A DNA stretch of 64,000 nucleotides. It comes from Gracilaria domingensis. Taxonomy: Eukaryota > Rhodophyta > Florideophyceae > Gracilariales > Gracilariaceae. The notes under the pieces were generated by a model. That model worked only from the letters and a program-made list of their open reading frames with translations, had not been told where the DNA came from and did not search any database. Position numbers and translations under genes: made by a program. Below are positions 42,994-53,723 of this stretch, in pieces. Numbering within the stretch: position 1 is the stretch's first letter; the number at the start of each line of letters is the position of its first letter. The DNA lies in the NCBI GenBank assembly GCA_022539475.1, contig VCMS01000013.1:248001-312000 (forward strand), read 5' to 3'.

Positions 42994-44127
42994 ACGCGAT
43001 CAAAATAAACCACGCCTTGTGGATAGATCGCTCTCTTGCTCCGGGCTCTCTCTTTCTCGCTCCCCCACTGTCTCGTTTAGTTCATGCCGTGTGAATGTAC
43101 CCTTGCACTGTCCTCCATGCTATGGCTCATTTTAAGTTCGTGGCAGTGCTGGATACCCGAAAAGAATTCTGGCGGCGGACACGGCACATTGCTGTAATCA
43201 GCGGTGCGTCGCAGAAACCGTACGCGGCGTTGCTTTGTATGTGCGTGCCAGAAACGTTATTTTTGAAACAACGTACAAGGGCACGCGCGGCAGAGAACAT
43301 GAGTTAAATCACCTTTATGGGCACAGCATTTGTTTGCAAGCGTCTGCAAACTGTGTTACAGTAGTTCAACAATGCAACTCTTCGCTGGAATGCCCCTTTG
43401 GAGATGCACGCTTTGCTCCCCAGCCCAACATTCCAGAGTAAGTGAAAGCTCGTCGCAAAAGAACAGGGCGAACACGCTCTCGACGTGTGCACAAGCACCC
43501 AGCGTGGTCCAACTCCACTCCTTCCAACCGGACCTCCAAGTATATTATGCCCCGCCGTCAACTGACCTGGGTACATTTCGTCGTCGTCGCTGTATGATCG
43601 CCGGTGTACTCACCCAGAGGGTCTAAAGTAATGGTAACCCTATTACCGGCCCCAATTCCGTTATACTGAAAGGATAGCTTTCCGGCGCGTACACACGATC
43701 GCACTCACAGCCAACGTACTGCCTTCTTCAACGTGCAGTGCACAACATATCGAGATGCTGCTTTGCGTCCTGTGTACCAATCGTTTTTATTTTTCAAATC
43801 AGTTTCGTGCTACTTCTAAAGACCCAGTCCCAATCCCCCCGACGTCCTCGACAAAACAAGCAGACATCAACACAAACGGAAAGAACCACACAAGAGCAAA
43901 CAAAGACACAGACGCGTGCGCACTTGAACACCATACGAAGACAGGTAAAAATAAAAAAAGAAATTCTGTACACATAAAGACTACAGGGTTGCGTACAACG
44001 AATGGCTCTACAGTTCGAACCAAGTGTTCAAAACCAATGTGAGCACCTCTTGTCACAACGCAACCAAAAGTTGGCGGCTAACATGCACCAAGCCACACCC
44101 GTAGACGCACAAGAGCACACCGAAGCA
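42994..44127. other. Intergenic region between convergent genes
   Basis: 1.1 kb with no recognisable gene; probably two 3' UTRs. The part near 43840-43980 is A-rich (CAAACAAAGACAC type). Confidence 0.55.
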
Positions 44128-45081
44128 CTATGTTGTAGTGATGATAGGAATGATCTCCACATAATCTTCCACACCTGTTCCAGCGGCCATTAGTCTCAGT
44201 ACGCCTTCTGCTGTGAGCACGTTTGCAATGACAATGAACATAGTCATCATGAAGTTGTGATCAAAGATCTTGGGCATGGGACATTCTGTCGGCCATACTT
44301 GGTCGGGAGAAGCGATGCGACAAAGAGGTTCTAGATATGCCCAAAGCAAACCGAAGATGACGATGAGTACCAGACCGGACAGCAGAATGTATGCGCCGTT
44401 CCTTCCTTTCAACCTTCGTGCCATGCGAACTAAACAGGCCACGGCCAACACAAAGATGGCACCAATGATGGCACCGAGCAATTCGCGACGCAAGAGTCGA
44501 TTGATGTACGGGATATCCGGGGTGGCTTTGAGTTGGGACGAAAAGAAAAACGACGACAGCAGCACGTTTGAAATGGCGAGCACGTACGCAATGGCTTGTC
44601 GACTGTGCTTATTCGGCTCCGGCACGGCGACGACGACAGCGGCGGGAATGCAAAATCCAACGGCCACGACAATGCAAATGACGCACATAACGGCGAGATA
44701 CAGCGAAAAGTAGCCCTCGTACGTTTGTTCCGAAAGCCCTAGAAATAATGACGCGCCGGCTTGAAAGAGGAAGATGGTTCCGAAATAACGTGCTACGCCG
44801 GAATGGGTTCCTGGCTCAACGGACTTTGCTTGCATGATCTGTTTCGCGCGCGCGGGAGAGACGCGGTGCACGGGCGCGGGATGGCGGGTGGCGGGGCGTG
44901 GGGATTGGGGCTGTCAGTCGGGGGGGGGGGGGGGGGGCGTGCGATTGGGCGGGGGTGCGCGGCGGGACGCGGGCGCGAATTGGGGAGATTGGGGCTGACT
45001 TACAACCGCGAAGAACAGCAAGCTCTCCAGAAAGACGAGGTAGAGGGTGACCTGGAAGGCGGGGGTGAGATCGACGGCCAT
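44128..45081 (-). CDS. Seven-helix membrane protein, two exons, function unknown
   Basis: Exon 1 (45081-45004) encodes MAVDLTPAFQVTLYLVFLES and six further residues. Exon 2 (44838-44128) continues IMQAKSVEPGTHSG, giving 262 aa. The splice (GCGGTT/GTAAGT ... CAG/ATC, phase 0) is inferred because exon 2 lacks an ATG before a hydrophobic region and exon 1 supplies the first helix. About seven transmembrane helices follow: near 10-27, 41-57, 66-95, 105-124, 140-160, 170-191 and 213-238. A conserved-looking DHNFMMTMFIVIANVLTAEG sits in the last helix, with RLKGRNG and Arg-Arg-Glu loops. I do not recognise the family; no GPCR or transporter signature is visible. It ends VEIIPIITTT. Confidence 0.65.
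44839..45003 (-). other. Spliceosomal intron
   Basis: 165-nt minus-strand intron with a consensus GTAAGT donor and CAG acceptor, a C-run (G-run on the plus strand, about 44920-44938) and a branch-like ACTGAC at 44913-44918. Inferred from frame continuity; no transcript evidence. Confidence 0.7.
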
Positions 45082-45525
45082 GTTGACGCGACGCGCGATT
45101 GCGGGGGTTGCAGGGCGGGGGGAAGGGCGGAAGAGGGCGGGAAGAGGGCGGAAGGAGGGCGGGAAGGAGGGGGGAGAAGGGGAAGGGGGAGGGGGAGGGG
45201 GGGAGGAAGGAGAAAAGGGGGGGGGGGGGGGGGGGAGAGAGAGGACGAGGGGGAGGGGAGGGGAGGAAGGGGAGGGCAGCGAGGGGGGGGGGGGTAAGGC
45301 GGCGGCGATGCGAAGGAAGGTGAAGAGGTGATTCGCGGGGGGGGGGGGCGCAGCGGAGCGCAAGCGCGGCACCCGCGGCGCCAGCGCGGCGCCTTTTTCT
45401 GCGTTGGCGCGGCGCGGGCGGCTGCGCGGTGAGGTGTTCTGCGCGCGCGCGTGCGCGCGTGTAAGCGCATTACGTGTCGCGCGGGGGCGCGGCGCGCGCG
45501 CGCGCTGTAAGCGGGTGTAAGCGGT
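45082..45525. promoter_or_regulatory. G-run-rich spacer upstream of the membrane-protein gene
   Basis: The plus strand at 45110-45300 is a nearly unbroken purine tract of G-runs (GGGCGGAAGAGGGC type), with obvious G-quadruplex potential. It lies at the 5' end of the minus-strand membrane protein and the 3' side of the HNH gene. Confidence 0.5.
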
Positions 45526-46344
45526 TTACTCGTCGACGGTCATGGAGCGGCTCCAGTAGACGTAGTCGCGCCAGCTGTGGTGCAGGTAGCGCGGCGGGAA
45601 GTGCTTCGCGTTGGTCTGCAGCTCAAAATTGGACGGGCGGCGCGCGGCGCGGCGCAGCTTCATGTCGCGCAGCTCGCGCAGCAGGTGGCGCCCCTTGCGG
45701 TGGTTGCAGCGCACGCACGCCGTCACCACGTTGTGCCAGTTGGTCTTGCCGCCGCGGCAGCGCGGGATCACGTGGTCGAACGTCAGCTCCTGCGTCGCGA
45801 AGCGCCGCCCGCAGTACTGGCACGAGAACAGGTCGCGCAGGAACACGTTGAAGCGCGAGAACGCCGGCGCGCGCTGCGCCACCGGCTGGTACTCCTTGAG
45901 CGACACCACGCTGGGCAGCGCCAGCTCCATGCTCGGGCTGCGCACCCCCACGTCGTACGTCTCCACCACCGTCACGCGCTCCAGGAACACCGCCTTCACC
46001 ACCTCCTGCCACGGCCACAGGCTCAGCGGCATGTACGACAGCGGCGAGAAGTCGGCGTTGAGCACCAGCGCCGGGCAGCTTTCCGGCCGCAGCTCGGACG
46101 CGTGTCGCACCCCGTCGCCCTCCGCGTTCCCGGCGGCGGCGGCGGCGGCGGCGTCCGGACGCACGCGCGACCACTTCTCGGACTGCTGCCGGTGTCGCGG
46201 CGGAATGGAGCGCGACTTGCGCCGCACGCGCGCCACAATCACCGCCGGCACCGCGCGGAGCGCCGCGCGCCTCGGCAGGCGCGGCAGCGCGAGCGGCTGC
46301 GAGGCCGCGAAGGCGGCCGACAGCGACGGCGGCAGCGCGCTCAT
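45526..46344 (-). CDS. HNH endonuclease-domain protein, probable organelle targeting
   Basis: A 272-aa protein from the ATG at 46344 (MSALPPSLSAAFAASQPLAL). The first 45 residues are Ala/Arg/Ser/Leu-rich with no acidic residues, like a plastid or mitochondrial transit peptide. An N-terminal subdomain (about 91-160) begins ALVLNADFSPLSYMPLSLWPW, then the HNH region: FSRFNVFLRDLFSCQYCG (C175, C178), TFDHVIPRCRGGKTNWHNVV (H191, N205) and ACVRCNHRKG (C210, C213). This is the cyanobacterial/plant HNH layout with two structural CxxC pairs and a ββα-metal core. Biological substrate unknown; family members act on DNA. Inheritance from the plastid ancestor is likely. It shares a divergent 364-bp promoter with the ABC1 kinase. 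Confidence 0.85.
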   Translation of the reverse strand: MSALPPSLSAAFAASQPLALPRLPRRAALRAVPAVIVARVRRKSRSIPPRHRQQSEKWSRVRPDAAAAAAAGNAEGDGVRHASELRPESCPALVLNADFSPLSYMPLSLWPWQEVVKAVFLERVTVVETYDVGVRSPSMELALPSVVSLKEYQPVAQRAPAFSRFNVFLRDLFSCQYCGRRFATQELTFDHVIPRCRGGKTNWHNVVTACVRCNHRKGRHLLRELRDMKLRRAARRPSNFELQTNAKHFPPRYLHHSWRDYVYWSRSMTVDE

Positions 46345-46708
46345 GCTATCGAAAGCGGCGCGCCCGGCAGCCGCGACGAAGCGCGATGCAGCAACGGCTG
46401 CGCGCGCGCGTCGCGCCACCGTATTTGTGACGACGCGCGTTCGTTACAACGTGTGAATCACACGTGTGCGCCGTGGCGCCGCGCCTGCGGCGCGAAGGCG
46501 CCCAATCGCTTTGCAGCAGGTGCGGATATTTGTCCGCGCCGCGCCGATTGGGCGCCGCTGCTGCGCCACACGCTGCGGTGGCGCTTTGCGCACGGCGTGA
46601 GGTCAGCACGCGCGCTGCCGCATGCGTGCTTGAACCCCCCCGCATGCGCTCTGGCCTCCGCTCCGCCGCCCCGCCGAATCTCGGCTTCTACCATCGTCGC
46701 CGAATACG
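46345..46708. promoter_or_regulatory. Bidirectional promoter (HNH/ABC1K)
   Basis: 364 bp, GC-rich, with CACGTG at 46461-46466 inside an ACACGTGTG palindrome and two CCAAT/ATTGG boxes (near 46502 and 46547). It is the shortest of the shared promoters here. Confidence 0.55.
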
Positions 46709-48733
46709 ATGAAGTCTGCCCCATCTTCGGCCTTTCTCCCGTCCCTGCCCTTGCCATCGCGCGCGCTGACGCTTCAGCCGTCGTCGCCATGCGTGCGCAT
46801 GGTGCTCACCAACCGCCAGAGTGCCTCCAAGCCCGCCAAGCCCGCCAAGCCCGCCAAGCCGCTGCCCGCAACCCGCTCCCTGCCGCCCGATTCCTACATT
46901 GGAACTCCCGCCCCCGAGCGACACGGCACGCTGCGCCTGGACTATGCGCAGCGCTTTCTGCTCTCGGATGAGCCCCCGGCTCCGCCGCCGTTGGAGACGC
47001 GCCGCTCCACGGCCTGGCAGCGAGGGAACTACGTCTCACGCTCCGTGGCTATCTGGAGCTTTATCGGCCGCATTCTGTTTCAGAATTGGCTCGATTCAAA
47101 ACCCGCCACGTATTGGATGTTTAAGCGAACCGATGCTGCCGTTCGAGAGCGCCGGAGGCGACTTGCCGCCTATTCGAGGGAACAGATTCTGAGGCTTGGC
47201 CCTACTTTGATAAAGGTTGGTCAGCTTGCGAGCACCAGAGCTGACATTTTACCGCCAGAAGTGATTTCCGAGCTTTCTTCGTTGCAGGACCGTGTGCCGG
47301 CGTTTTCGTGGAACACTGCCGAACGCCTGCTGAAGGAGCAGTACGGAAAGGAGCTTTCGGACGTGTTTGCGTTTTTTGACAAGACTCCGATTGCAGCTGC
47401 GTCTTTGGGACAGGTGTATCGCGCGCGGCTGTTCACCGGCGAGCAAGTTGTCGTCAAGGTGCAGCGCCCCAACTTGAACAGACTGTTTGACCTTGATCTT
47501 AATGCGCTCAAGGTCGTGGCAAAATACCTGCAAAAGTCGAAGACCTACGGTGGAAACGGGAGAGATTGGGTTGCCATTGCCGACGAAGTCGCAAAGGTTT
47601 TGTATGAAGAAATTGACTACGTACGAGAGGCAAACAGCTGTCAGCGCTTTAGAGACAACTTCAAAAATGCCGGCATCTCATACGTCAAGGTACCAAAGGT
47701 GTACATGCAATATACCACGCGCACCGTTCTTTGTCTGCAATATCTACCTGGAATCAAGGTAACCGACAAAGGCACGTTAGAAAGAGCTGGACTCGATTTG
47801 CCTCTTGTCGCCAACAGGCTCGGCGATGCATTTATTCGCCAAGTGTTGGATTTTGCCTTCTTCAGTTCCGACCCACATCCAGGCAACTGTGCGATTGGTG
47901 CAAATGAAACAATTATATTCTATGACTTTGGAATGATGGGGGAGTTGAATCCTCGCATCAAGGAGCGCTTGATAGATATTTTGCGAGGCGTGATTGACAA
48001 GGATGCGCAGGTGGTTATGGACGCTCTCGTGGATCTTGACGCGCTTGTGTTGCCGTCAGACCCTTCTCCAGTTCGTCGTTCGATACAATTCTTTCTTGAT
48101 TCTATCGGATCTCGCCCGAATCGGGAGCAGACCGTCGCCGCGATCGGTGATGATCTGTATGCCACAGCATACGATAAACCGTTTCGATTACCGGCCGCAA
48201 GCATCTTCTTGTTGAGAGCGTTTTCTACTTTGGAAGCTTTGGCAAAGAGTCTGGATGATGACTTCAAATTCTCCGAAGTGGCACGTCCGTATGCGGATGA
48301 AATTCTGCAAGAAAAGACGGGCGGTATTAACTCGCCGCAGCAGTTGTTCCGTTCGCTTGTCGCAAGCTTGATTACCGGGCGCCAGGACTCGCTGTCCAAG
48401 GAGTTGACAAAACGGGTTGTTGGCGCAGGCACAGACGCTGTGCGAGCCGCGAGCAGAATTGAGAAGATTGAAAAGACGCTGGTGCAGTTAGAGAGGGGTG
48501 ATATCAAACTTCGATCGCGATCAACAGAGACCGAGAAACTGCTTAGAAAACAATACTCTTTGACGGAGAGCTCTAACTATCTTCTGTCCACCGGTACCAC
48601 TGCACTGGCTGCAACTCAGTTGTATGCTGCAGGAAGCTTGGAACCTGCTGTTGGGATGGCAATTTTTTCTGCAGTTCTGGGGTTGACTTACTTGAGAAAA
48701 CAGGCAAAGCTCAACAGGCCTGACCGGTTTTAG
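46709..48733 (+). CDS. ABC1/ADCK-family atypical kinase, probably plastid
   Basis: A 674-aa AarF/ABC1K/UbiB-type kinase. The N-terminus (1-60) is Ser/Pro/Lys-rich without acidic residues (PAKPAKPAKP repeat), fitting a transit peptide. The family-specific KxGQ motif is KVGQ (169-172), followed by LASTRADILPPEV. The Ala-rich nucleotide loop is AAASLGQVYRA, the ATP Lys is in VVVKVQRP, then EEIDYVREA, the catalytic DPHPGN and the DFG in YDFGMMG. A C-terminal hydrophobic stretch (TALAATQLYAAGSLEPAVGM and on) is typical of plant ABC1K and ADCK proteins. These proteins support quinone or prenyl-lipid metabolism in plastids or mitochondria; the substrate here is unknown. The first ATG after the promoter is used. 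Confidence 0.9.
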   Translation: MKSAPSSAFLPSLPLPSRALTLQPSSPCVRMVLTNRQSASKPAKPAKPAKPLPATRSLPPDSYIGTPAPERHGTLRLDYAQRFLLSDEPPAPPPLETRRSTAWQRGNYVSRSVAIWSFIGRILFQNWLDSKPATYWMFKRTDAAVRERRRRLAAYSREQILRLGPTLIKVGQLASTRADILPPEVISELSSLQDRVPAFSWNTAERLLKEQYGKELSDVFAFFDKTPIAAASLGQVYRARLFTGEQVVVKVQRPNLNRLFDLDLNALKVVAKYLQKSKTYGGNGRDWVAIADEVAKVLYEEIDYVREANSCQRFRDNFKNAGISYVKVPKVYMQYTTRTVLCLQYLPGIKVTDKGTLERAGLDLPLVANRLGDAFIRQVLDFAFFSSDPHPGNCAIGANETIIFYDFGMMGELNPRIKERLIDILRGVIDKDAQVVMDALVDLDALVLPSDPSPVRRSIQFFLDSIGSRPNREQTVAAIGDDLYATAYDKPFRLPAASIFLLRAFSTLEALAKSLDDDFKFSEVARPYADEILQEKTGGINSPQQLFRSLVASLITGRQDSLSKELTKRVVGAGTDAVRAASRIEKIEKTLVQLERGDIKLRSRSTETEKLLRKQYSLTESSNYLLSTGTTALAATQLYAAGSLEPAVGMAIFSAVLGLTYLRKQAKLNRPDRF

Positions 48734-50284
48734 TTGACCTGGTTTCATTTCTGAGCCCCAGAGAATGATGTTGTGCCCAAGGGAGCAAACTGTGCATCGC
48801 ATGATTTTTGTTAAGGATAGAAGGATACCCCTACTGTGCACTTACTCACGTGGAAAGTTTCAACTTGAAACCGGTTGTTTCCGGGATCCCTGATGGAATT
48901 GTTGAAAATGACATGAGAGGTGATTAAGTGTCTTACCAGGGGTAGCCCTCTAACCTTTATGAGTTTTCGTCTTTCATGTTTAGGTCGAAGTGCTGTATTG
49001 TTGGTTTCAAATAAATCAACGCCTTGCTGCCTCCAAGAATGAGATGTGCCTTCTTCATGCGACCATACATGGCATTTGGTCTCTGGGATAATCATTTTGC
49101 ATAGACTGCACCCTCTGTTCAAAAGTCTAAATGTCTACGTCCATAAATGGTTTGGCCTTAAGCTGAACCCTCAATTCGTCAGGGTGAAGCAGTTTTGACA
49201 AACAAACTGAAGAGGAAGTCCAATCTTGACCTCTCCTGTAGTTCCCCAGGGAATGGCAACCAACCAGTCTCACAGCTTATATACCAGTAGACGCGGGGCT
49301 TTCTTCTTTCCACTGCCAATATGATTACCATACGAGCCGCGATTTCTTCACCGTGAGAACAGGATTGCTTTCACGTGACTTCAGACTCTTCTTCCATCCA
49401 TTAAAACAGTAGTTTGAGTAGTTTTTATTTCCATGAGATCCTATGTGCAGAGCCAGAATGGTCTACCTTTAGAATTCGTCTTGTCGGGAGATGAACTTGG
49501 AATTGACCCATAAGAATAACTTCAGGTTCACTCTTCGTTCTCAAGTTGACGGAAGGATGAACTTCATAGAAGTTGAAGTTTTAAGCTTGAAGTTAAGTTA
49601 AATGAGCTTCATTGACGTTTATCTGCACTACGTCGATAGCGATTGACTGCAGACTAGTCGTAGGACTATCGGGATGGTAGTCTGAGACTACCATCCAGAT
49701 AATCCTACGACTCCTGTAACCTTCAACTTGAACGGTTATCTAGGATTTGGTTCAGTCAGGCCCTGTCTTAACAAGCATGCAGAATGCAGTTGATTGCAAT
49801 CTAGATACCCTTAGCAATAAGTTAGCATCCCAATTCCGACTGCCAATTTCGACTTTCTTCACAATCAAAATTGCAATCTCAGGTGAGATCTGCAATCGGA
49901 TTGCACTCCGCACTAACCCTGAAAAGGGTGTATAATATTTGTCGGATAAAGTGGTCAACAAGGGGAAGGAAGGTACCAGGGGTACTGACGGTACCGAAAG
50001 GCATAGAACTTCGTGGTTTTTGGTTTGTGAGATTACAGAAGATAATGCAAAAAGTGCTTTGTAATTTTTGTCAAGAGTTGAGATTGGAGACTGTTTAGGC
50101 AATGCCATTGCAACGGTAATCTGTGTATCTCCTCCTCCTTTATGGAACGGTTTTTGAAGCTAATTACGCTTCTACCAGTGGGTTTGCTAAAGACCCAACG
50201 ACCTATAATACCTCTACACCGCAGCCACTAACTACTAACCAGTAGCTGCACTACACTTGCTGGACTACGATGAGATAGTATTAG
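48734..50284. other. Gene-poor repeat region
   Basis: No convincing gene. It has an inverted copy of the dispersed repeat (48813-48893), an imperfect palindrome (49656-49712), a GATTGCAATC decamer (49792-49801), and a minus frame (50108-49752) of 118 aa with no recognised family. Confidence 0.5.
49656..49712. repeat. Imperfect 57-bp palindrome
   Basis: Arms of about 28 bases starting AGTCGTAGGA pair with three mismatches; the inner GGATGGTAGTCT arms pair perfectly around one base. Confidence 0.85.
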
Positions 50285-50909
50285 ATATCTTAGGTGTTTC
50301 CGACCGCGGGCGTTTTGCTACCGACGCTTATCGCCATCTTAACCCTTTCATCTCTTCATTCATCCTTTAGAGACCGTCGGCAGAGGGGCACACCACGACA
50401 AGGCGCTCCGCATGTACCACGTTGGCCACTCAAGAAACCATGAGCGACGTTCTTTTCACCCAATCCTCATATCATCGGCAAAACCAGGTGCAAGAACCAG
50501 TCCGTAGCCTCTCACCGTCGTCCAACCCTAGTGTAGTCCGTCCGGGAAAACCCTGGAAAAAACCCCCGTCCAGTGGCTCCGTTGGAGCACTTCCTTCAGA
50601 GGGAAAAATTCAGGGAAACGGCGGTAGGATTTTTCTCCGATGCCCTGCTCGTGACCTACTGCGAACGTGCAGCTAGACGGGGGCATTTTAGCGACTTACC
50701 ACCCAGGTCCATGAGAGCGACCAGCAAGCTGACCGATCGCTCGGACGAGTTTAACGACCTCCCGGGTCCCAATCTGTGTATAGTTCACTAGTAGGAATGT
50801 CCTAGTAGGAAGTGGAGTGTACAACGCGATACACGAACGATATTATAACGTTCAAAGAAGGCAATGAACATTGCGAGTTTTACAACGACGTTTGTCTTGA
50901 CGAGATGCG

Positions 50910-51005
50910 GATTGCAATCGCATTGCACTCGTGGCGTTGGCGAGCAATCTGATTGCAATCAGTCGGTACAGGAGCAATCAGTGATTGCAATCTTTGATTG
51001 CAATC
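50910..51005. repeat. Four GATTGCAATC palindromic decamers
   Basis: Exact copies at 50910-50919, 50951-50960, 50983-50992 and 50996-51005, within the loop of the foldback element. Further related half-sites (ATCGATTG, CAATCAATCG) follow. Confidence 0.85.
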
Positions 51006-51098
51006 GATTGTGCAATCAATCGATTGCTACCAACCCCTGCTTGTATCTGAAGCTATCGGCGTTGCAAGCTCACTTCAGAACCCTAATTTGACCCGGGA

Positions 51099-51375
51099 GG
51101 TCGTTAAACTCGTCCCAGCGATTGGCGCACCAATCGCTGTTCCGGACTCGGAAAGTCGGTAAACTCGCATAGGCGCTCGGCACACCGACGCCTCCCCGGA
51201 CTCGGGAAGTCGCTAAACTCGCCACGGTAATCGGCGCACCGATCGCCGCTCCGGACTCGGGATGTCGTTAAACTCGCATGGGCGCTCCGCGCACCGGCGC
51301 GCCTCTCCAGACTCGGGAAGTCACTAAAATCGGCCTGACGGTTGGTCTGCTTACCGATCGCCATTGTCGACCTGG
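51099..51375. repeat. Five tandem units of about 55 bp
   Basis: Subterminal array in the right arm of the foldback element; spacings of the common core are 55, 54, 55 and 56 bp. On the minus strand it is open and encodes repeats resembling FSDFPSP. Confidence 0.8.
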
Positions 51376-51820
51376 GTGGTATGTCGTAAAAAGGCCCCCG
51401 ACTAGCTGCACGCAAGCAGCAGGCCACGAGCTGATCACTGGGAACGATCCTACCGATGTTTTCCCTGGCTTTCCCTCCCCATGGTGTGATACATCCAACG
51501 GAGGCAACCATGTGGCGGTTTTCTACAGGGTTTTTCTTCGTAAAAGCTTTTACGCACATGCCTAGGGTCGAAGAACGATGTGAAGCGACTGGCTGCTCCT
51601 TTGCCTGGTGTCGCCAAGGAAATGAGTACTGAGTGAAGGAGAGCCGTCACAACCTCTTGTACGGCGCAATGAGGTACGTGCAGAGCGCCTTGCCGTGGTG
51701 TACCCCTTAGCCGATGACCTCAAGAGGAAGAAGGAAGAGGTACTACAAAAAGAAGGAGAGATGAAGAGGCTGAATCATCGGTGACGAAATGCTCACGCAG
51801 ACGAGAGAACACTTTAGAGG

Positions 51821-53444
51821 TTAATGTTTTTGCTGACACAAAGCTCAGTGAGCGTAACACGGTACAAATCAGATTTGTAGTCAGCAGCTACGTTGATAGG
51901 GAAAACATTATAAGTGCTGGGGGTCCTTAGCAAAACCCCACGTGATACGAGCAATAAGCGTATCACGCTCATAATAAAGAAGAAAGAGAACCCTAATTTC
52001 CGATGGTTTGAATTGGTATTTCGTATTTAAGAGCTGCCCAGCTGCAATGCCAAATACGACCGTCAACGTTCAAGCGTAACCTTACTCATAAATCGTAAAG
52101 GATCAGTTCCTCAAACAAGAGTGGAGTCATGTTCACCTGGTTGATGGAACGGGGACAAATGTTTCGTGGAAGTGGTATCAAAAACACTTCGTTGCACTGC
52201 TTACGTTCCGCACTACAGTACTTGACTCTTTCCATGGCATTTGGCTCGATGAACATCATATCGTAGAAACATCGGTAGGTCAAATGGATCTCAACGAAAA
52301 GAGGGCATGAAACGCCTCGAACGGATGTACAGCGGCTTGTTAATAAAAACTTGTTGTTAGGTGCTGGAAGTTCCAACTTGGAACTGTAGAGTTCAGCGAG
52401 TGTTGGACCTGTACCATTGTAGCACAATTGCTACTCTTTGCAACGATCAACATTGCTATTGCTACGGCACGCCAATTGTATTGCAATCGTTAGGGGGCAG
52501 TTGTAGCAAGAGACGATGGCAACTGATTTCACTGCACCCCTCAAGGGCCTGCGAAACAAGGAAGAGAAACCGCCACTACCACAAATATGGGAGTGAGATA
52601 AGCGACAAACTGCTCCTTATTAATCATCATGAATAGCCATTATCACAACGCCATGATGGCATGGTCATGACGGTCATTCATCTGACAAAGCCATTTCATG
52701 AAAATCGCATATCTTCTTTAATGTGGACAATATGGCCCCCAAATACGGGGCTGAAGTGAACTATCTACATATAGTTGTTTCTCGCTTCGAAGGCTAGGAA
52801 CTGATGAGGATGTTCTGTTATTAACGTAGACAAGTCCAATTCGCGGAGTTGTGCTAGTACAAGAATTTGGTGTCTTCTCGACGCGTTGTTCGTCCATAAA
52901 TCGTACATCGATGGTAGTTTTCCGAGTGTTAATGGACTATCAACTTGCAAGCAAGTTGTTAATTCATTAGCAAACGCACTGTCCTGAGGAATCAATGTAC
53001 CCTATACTTGTTTGACAAAAGAGAGCGAGAGAGAGTACTTGAACTTCAAAAACCCCAGATGGGGCAATTTCTATTTATATGGTCAATAAAGTTATTTGCC
53101 CTACCAGTAAGTTAAATGAATACACTTCTTGCTTCAAGTAACCAGCAAGCACACCAGTGTGGTTGACAAAGCAGTAATGGAACCATCAAGATGTCTCACA
53201 AGGTTCCCCGGGCAGGAACACATCGTTCATGCAAAGGGAGTTTTAGAAATCTTCCAGGGTACTCCATATCTTGCTGGTCTTGTGAAAACCGATAGAGATG
53301 GCAATTTGACATCTCAGTCAAAAATCTTAGAAGTAGACGGTAATGCACAACGAGCAAGGAATTCGCATCTTAGCTGAAGATGCATAGCGGACCACATATG
53401 TCTGCAAAACCAAAGTCTGTACAACGAATGAGGAATTTCAAACC
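51821..53444. other. Intergenic, no convincing gene
   Basis: Frames at 52427-52086 (minus, no ATG start) and 53129-53377 (plus) are unrecognised and may be decayed element fragments. TATTTATATGG near 53073 is AT-rich. Confidence 0.45.
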
Positions 53445-53688
53445 TTAGTTGAAGATGCTGAAAAGACCACCAAAGTCGGCGGGCGATTCGCTGGCGCTTT
53501 CCGGGAAAGCACTACCAAATCCGAAAGCTCCTCCAGGAGCGGCAGCGCCAATGGCAACATCCTCACCCTTAGCACCCACAGCGCCGGAGTCCTTGTTAGC
53601 ACCGGCAACAACGGCGTTCTCACCGGAGGCAGCACCAGCAGTTCCATCAGGAAGGGAGACAATAATGTCGTCGGTCATGAGCGGTGCA

Positions 53689-53723
<35 letters not shown>

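Larger units (their letters stand above)
50285..51820. mobile_element. Foldback-type DNA element with long inverted arms
   Basis: Left arm about 50285-50768 and right arm about 51090-51820 are inverted copies. The inner ends share 26 identical bases (50743-50768 against 51090-51115). Another well-conserved block pairs 50375-50418 with 51673-51716. The right arm is longer because it carries five tandem units of about 55 bp, each with a gtcgctaaactcg-like core (starts near 51099, 51154, 51208, 51263 and 51319). A 321-bp loop holds four GATTGCAATC palindromes and no transposase. Structure fits a non-autonomous foldback or Mutator-like element. Target-site duplication and exact ends were not resolved. 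Confidence 0.75.

Noticed and set aside
45577..46971. 464-aa frame antisense to the HNH gene
   Set aside because: Low-complexity shadow spanning the shared promoter; the opposite strand has clear HNH and ABC1K genes.
49752..50108. 118-aa minus-strand frame as a retroelement gag or pol fragment
   Set aside because: No zinc knuckle, protease, RT or integrase motif is visible.
51104..51559. 151-aa protein with FSDFPSP repeats
   Set aside because: It is the translation of the subterminal tandem array of the foldback element rather than an independent gene.
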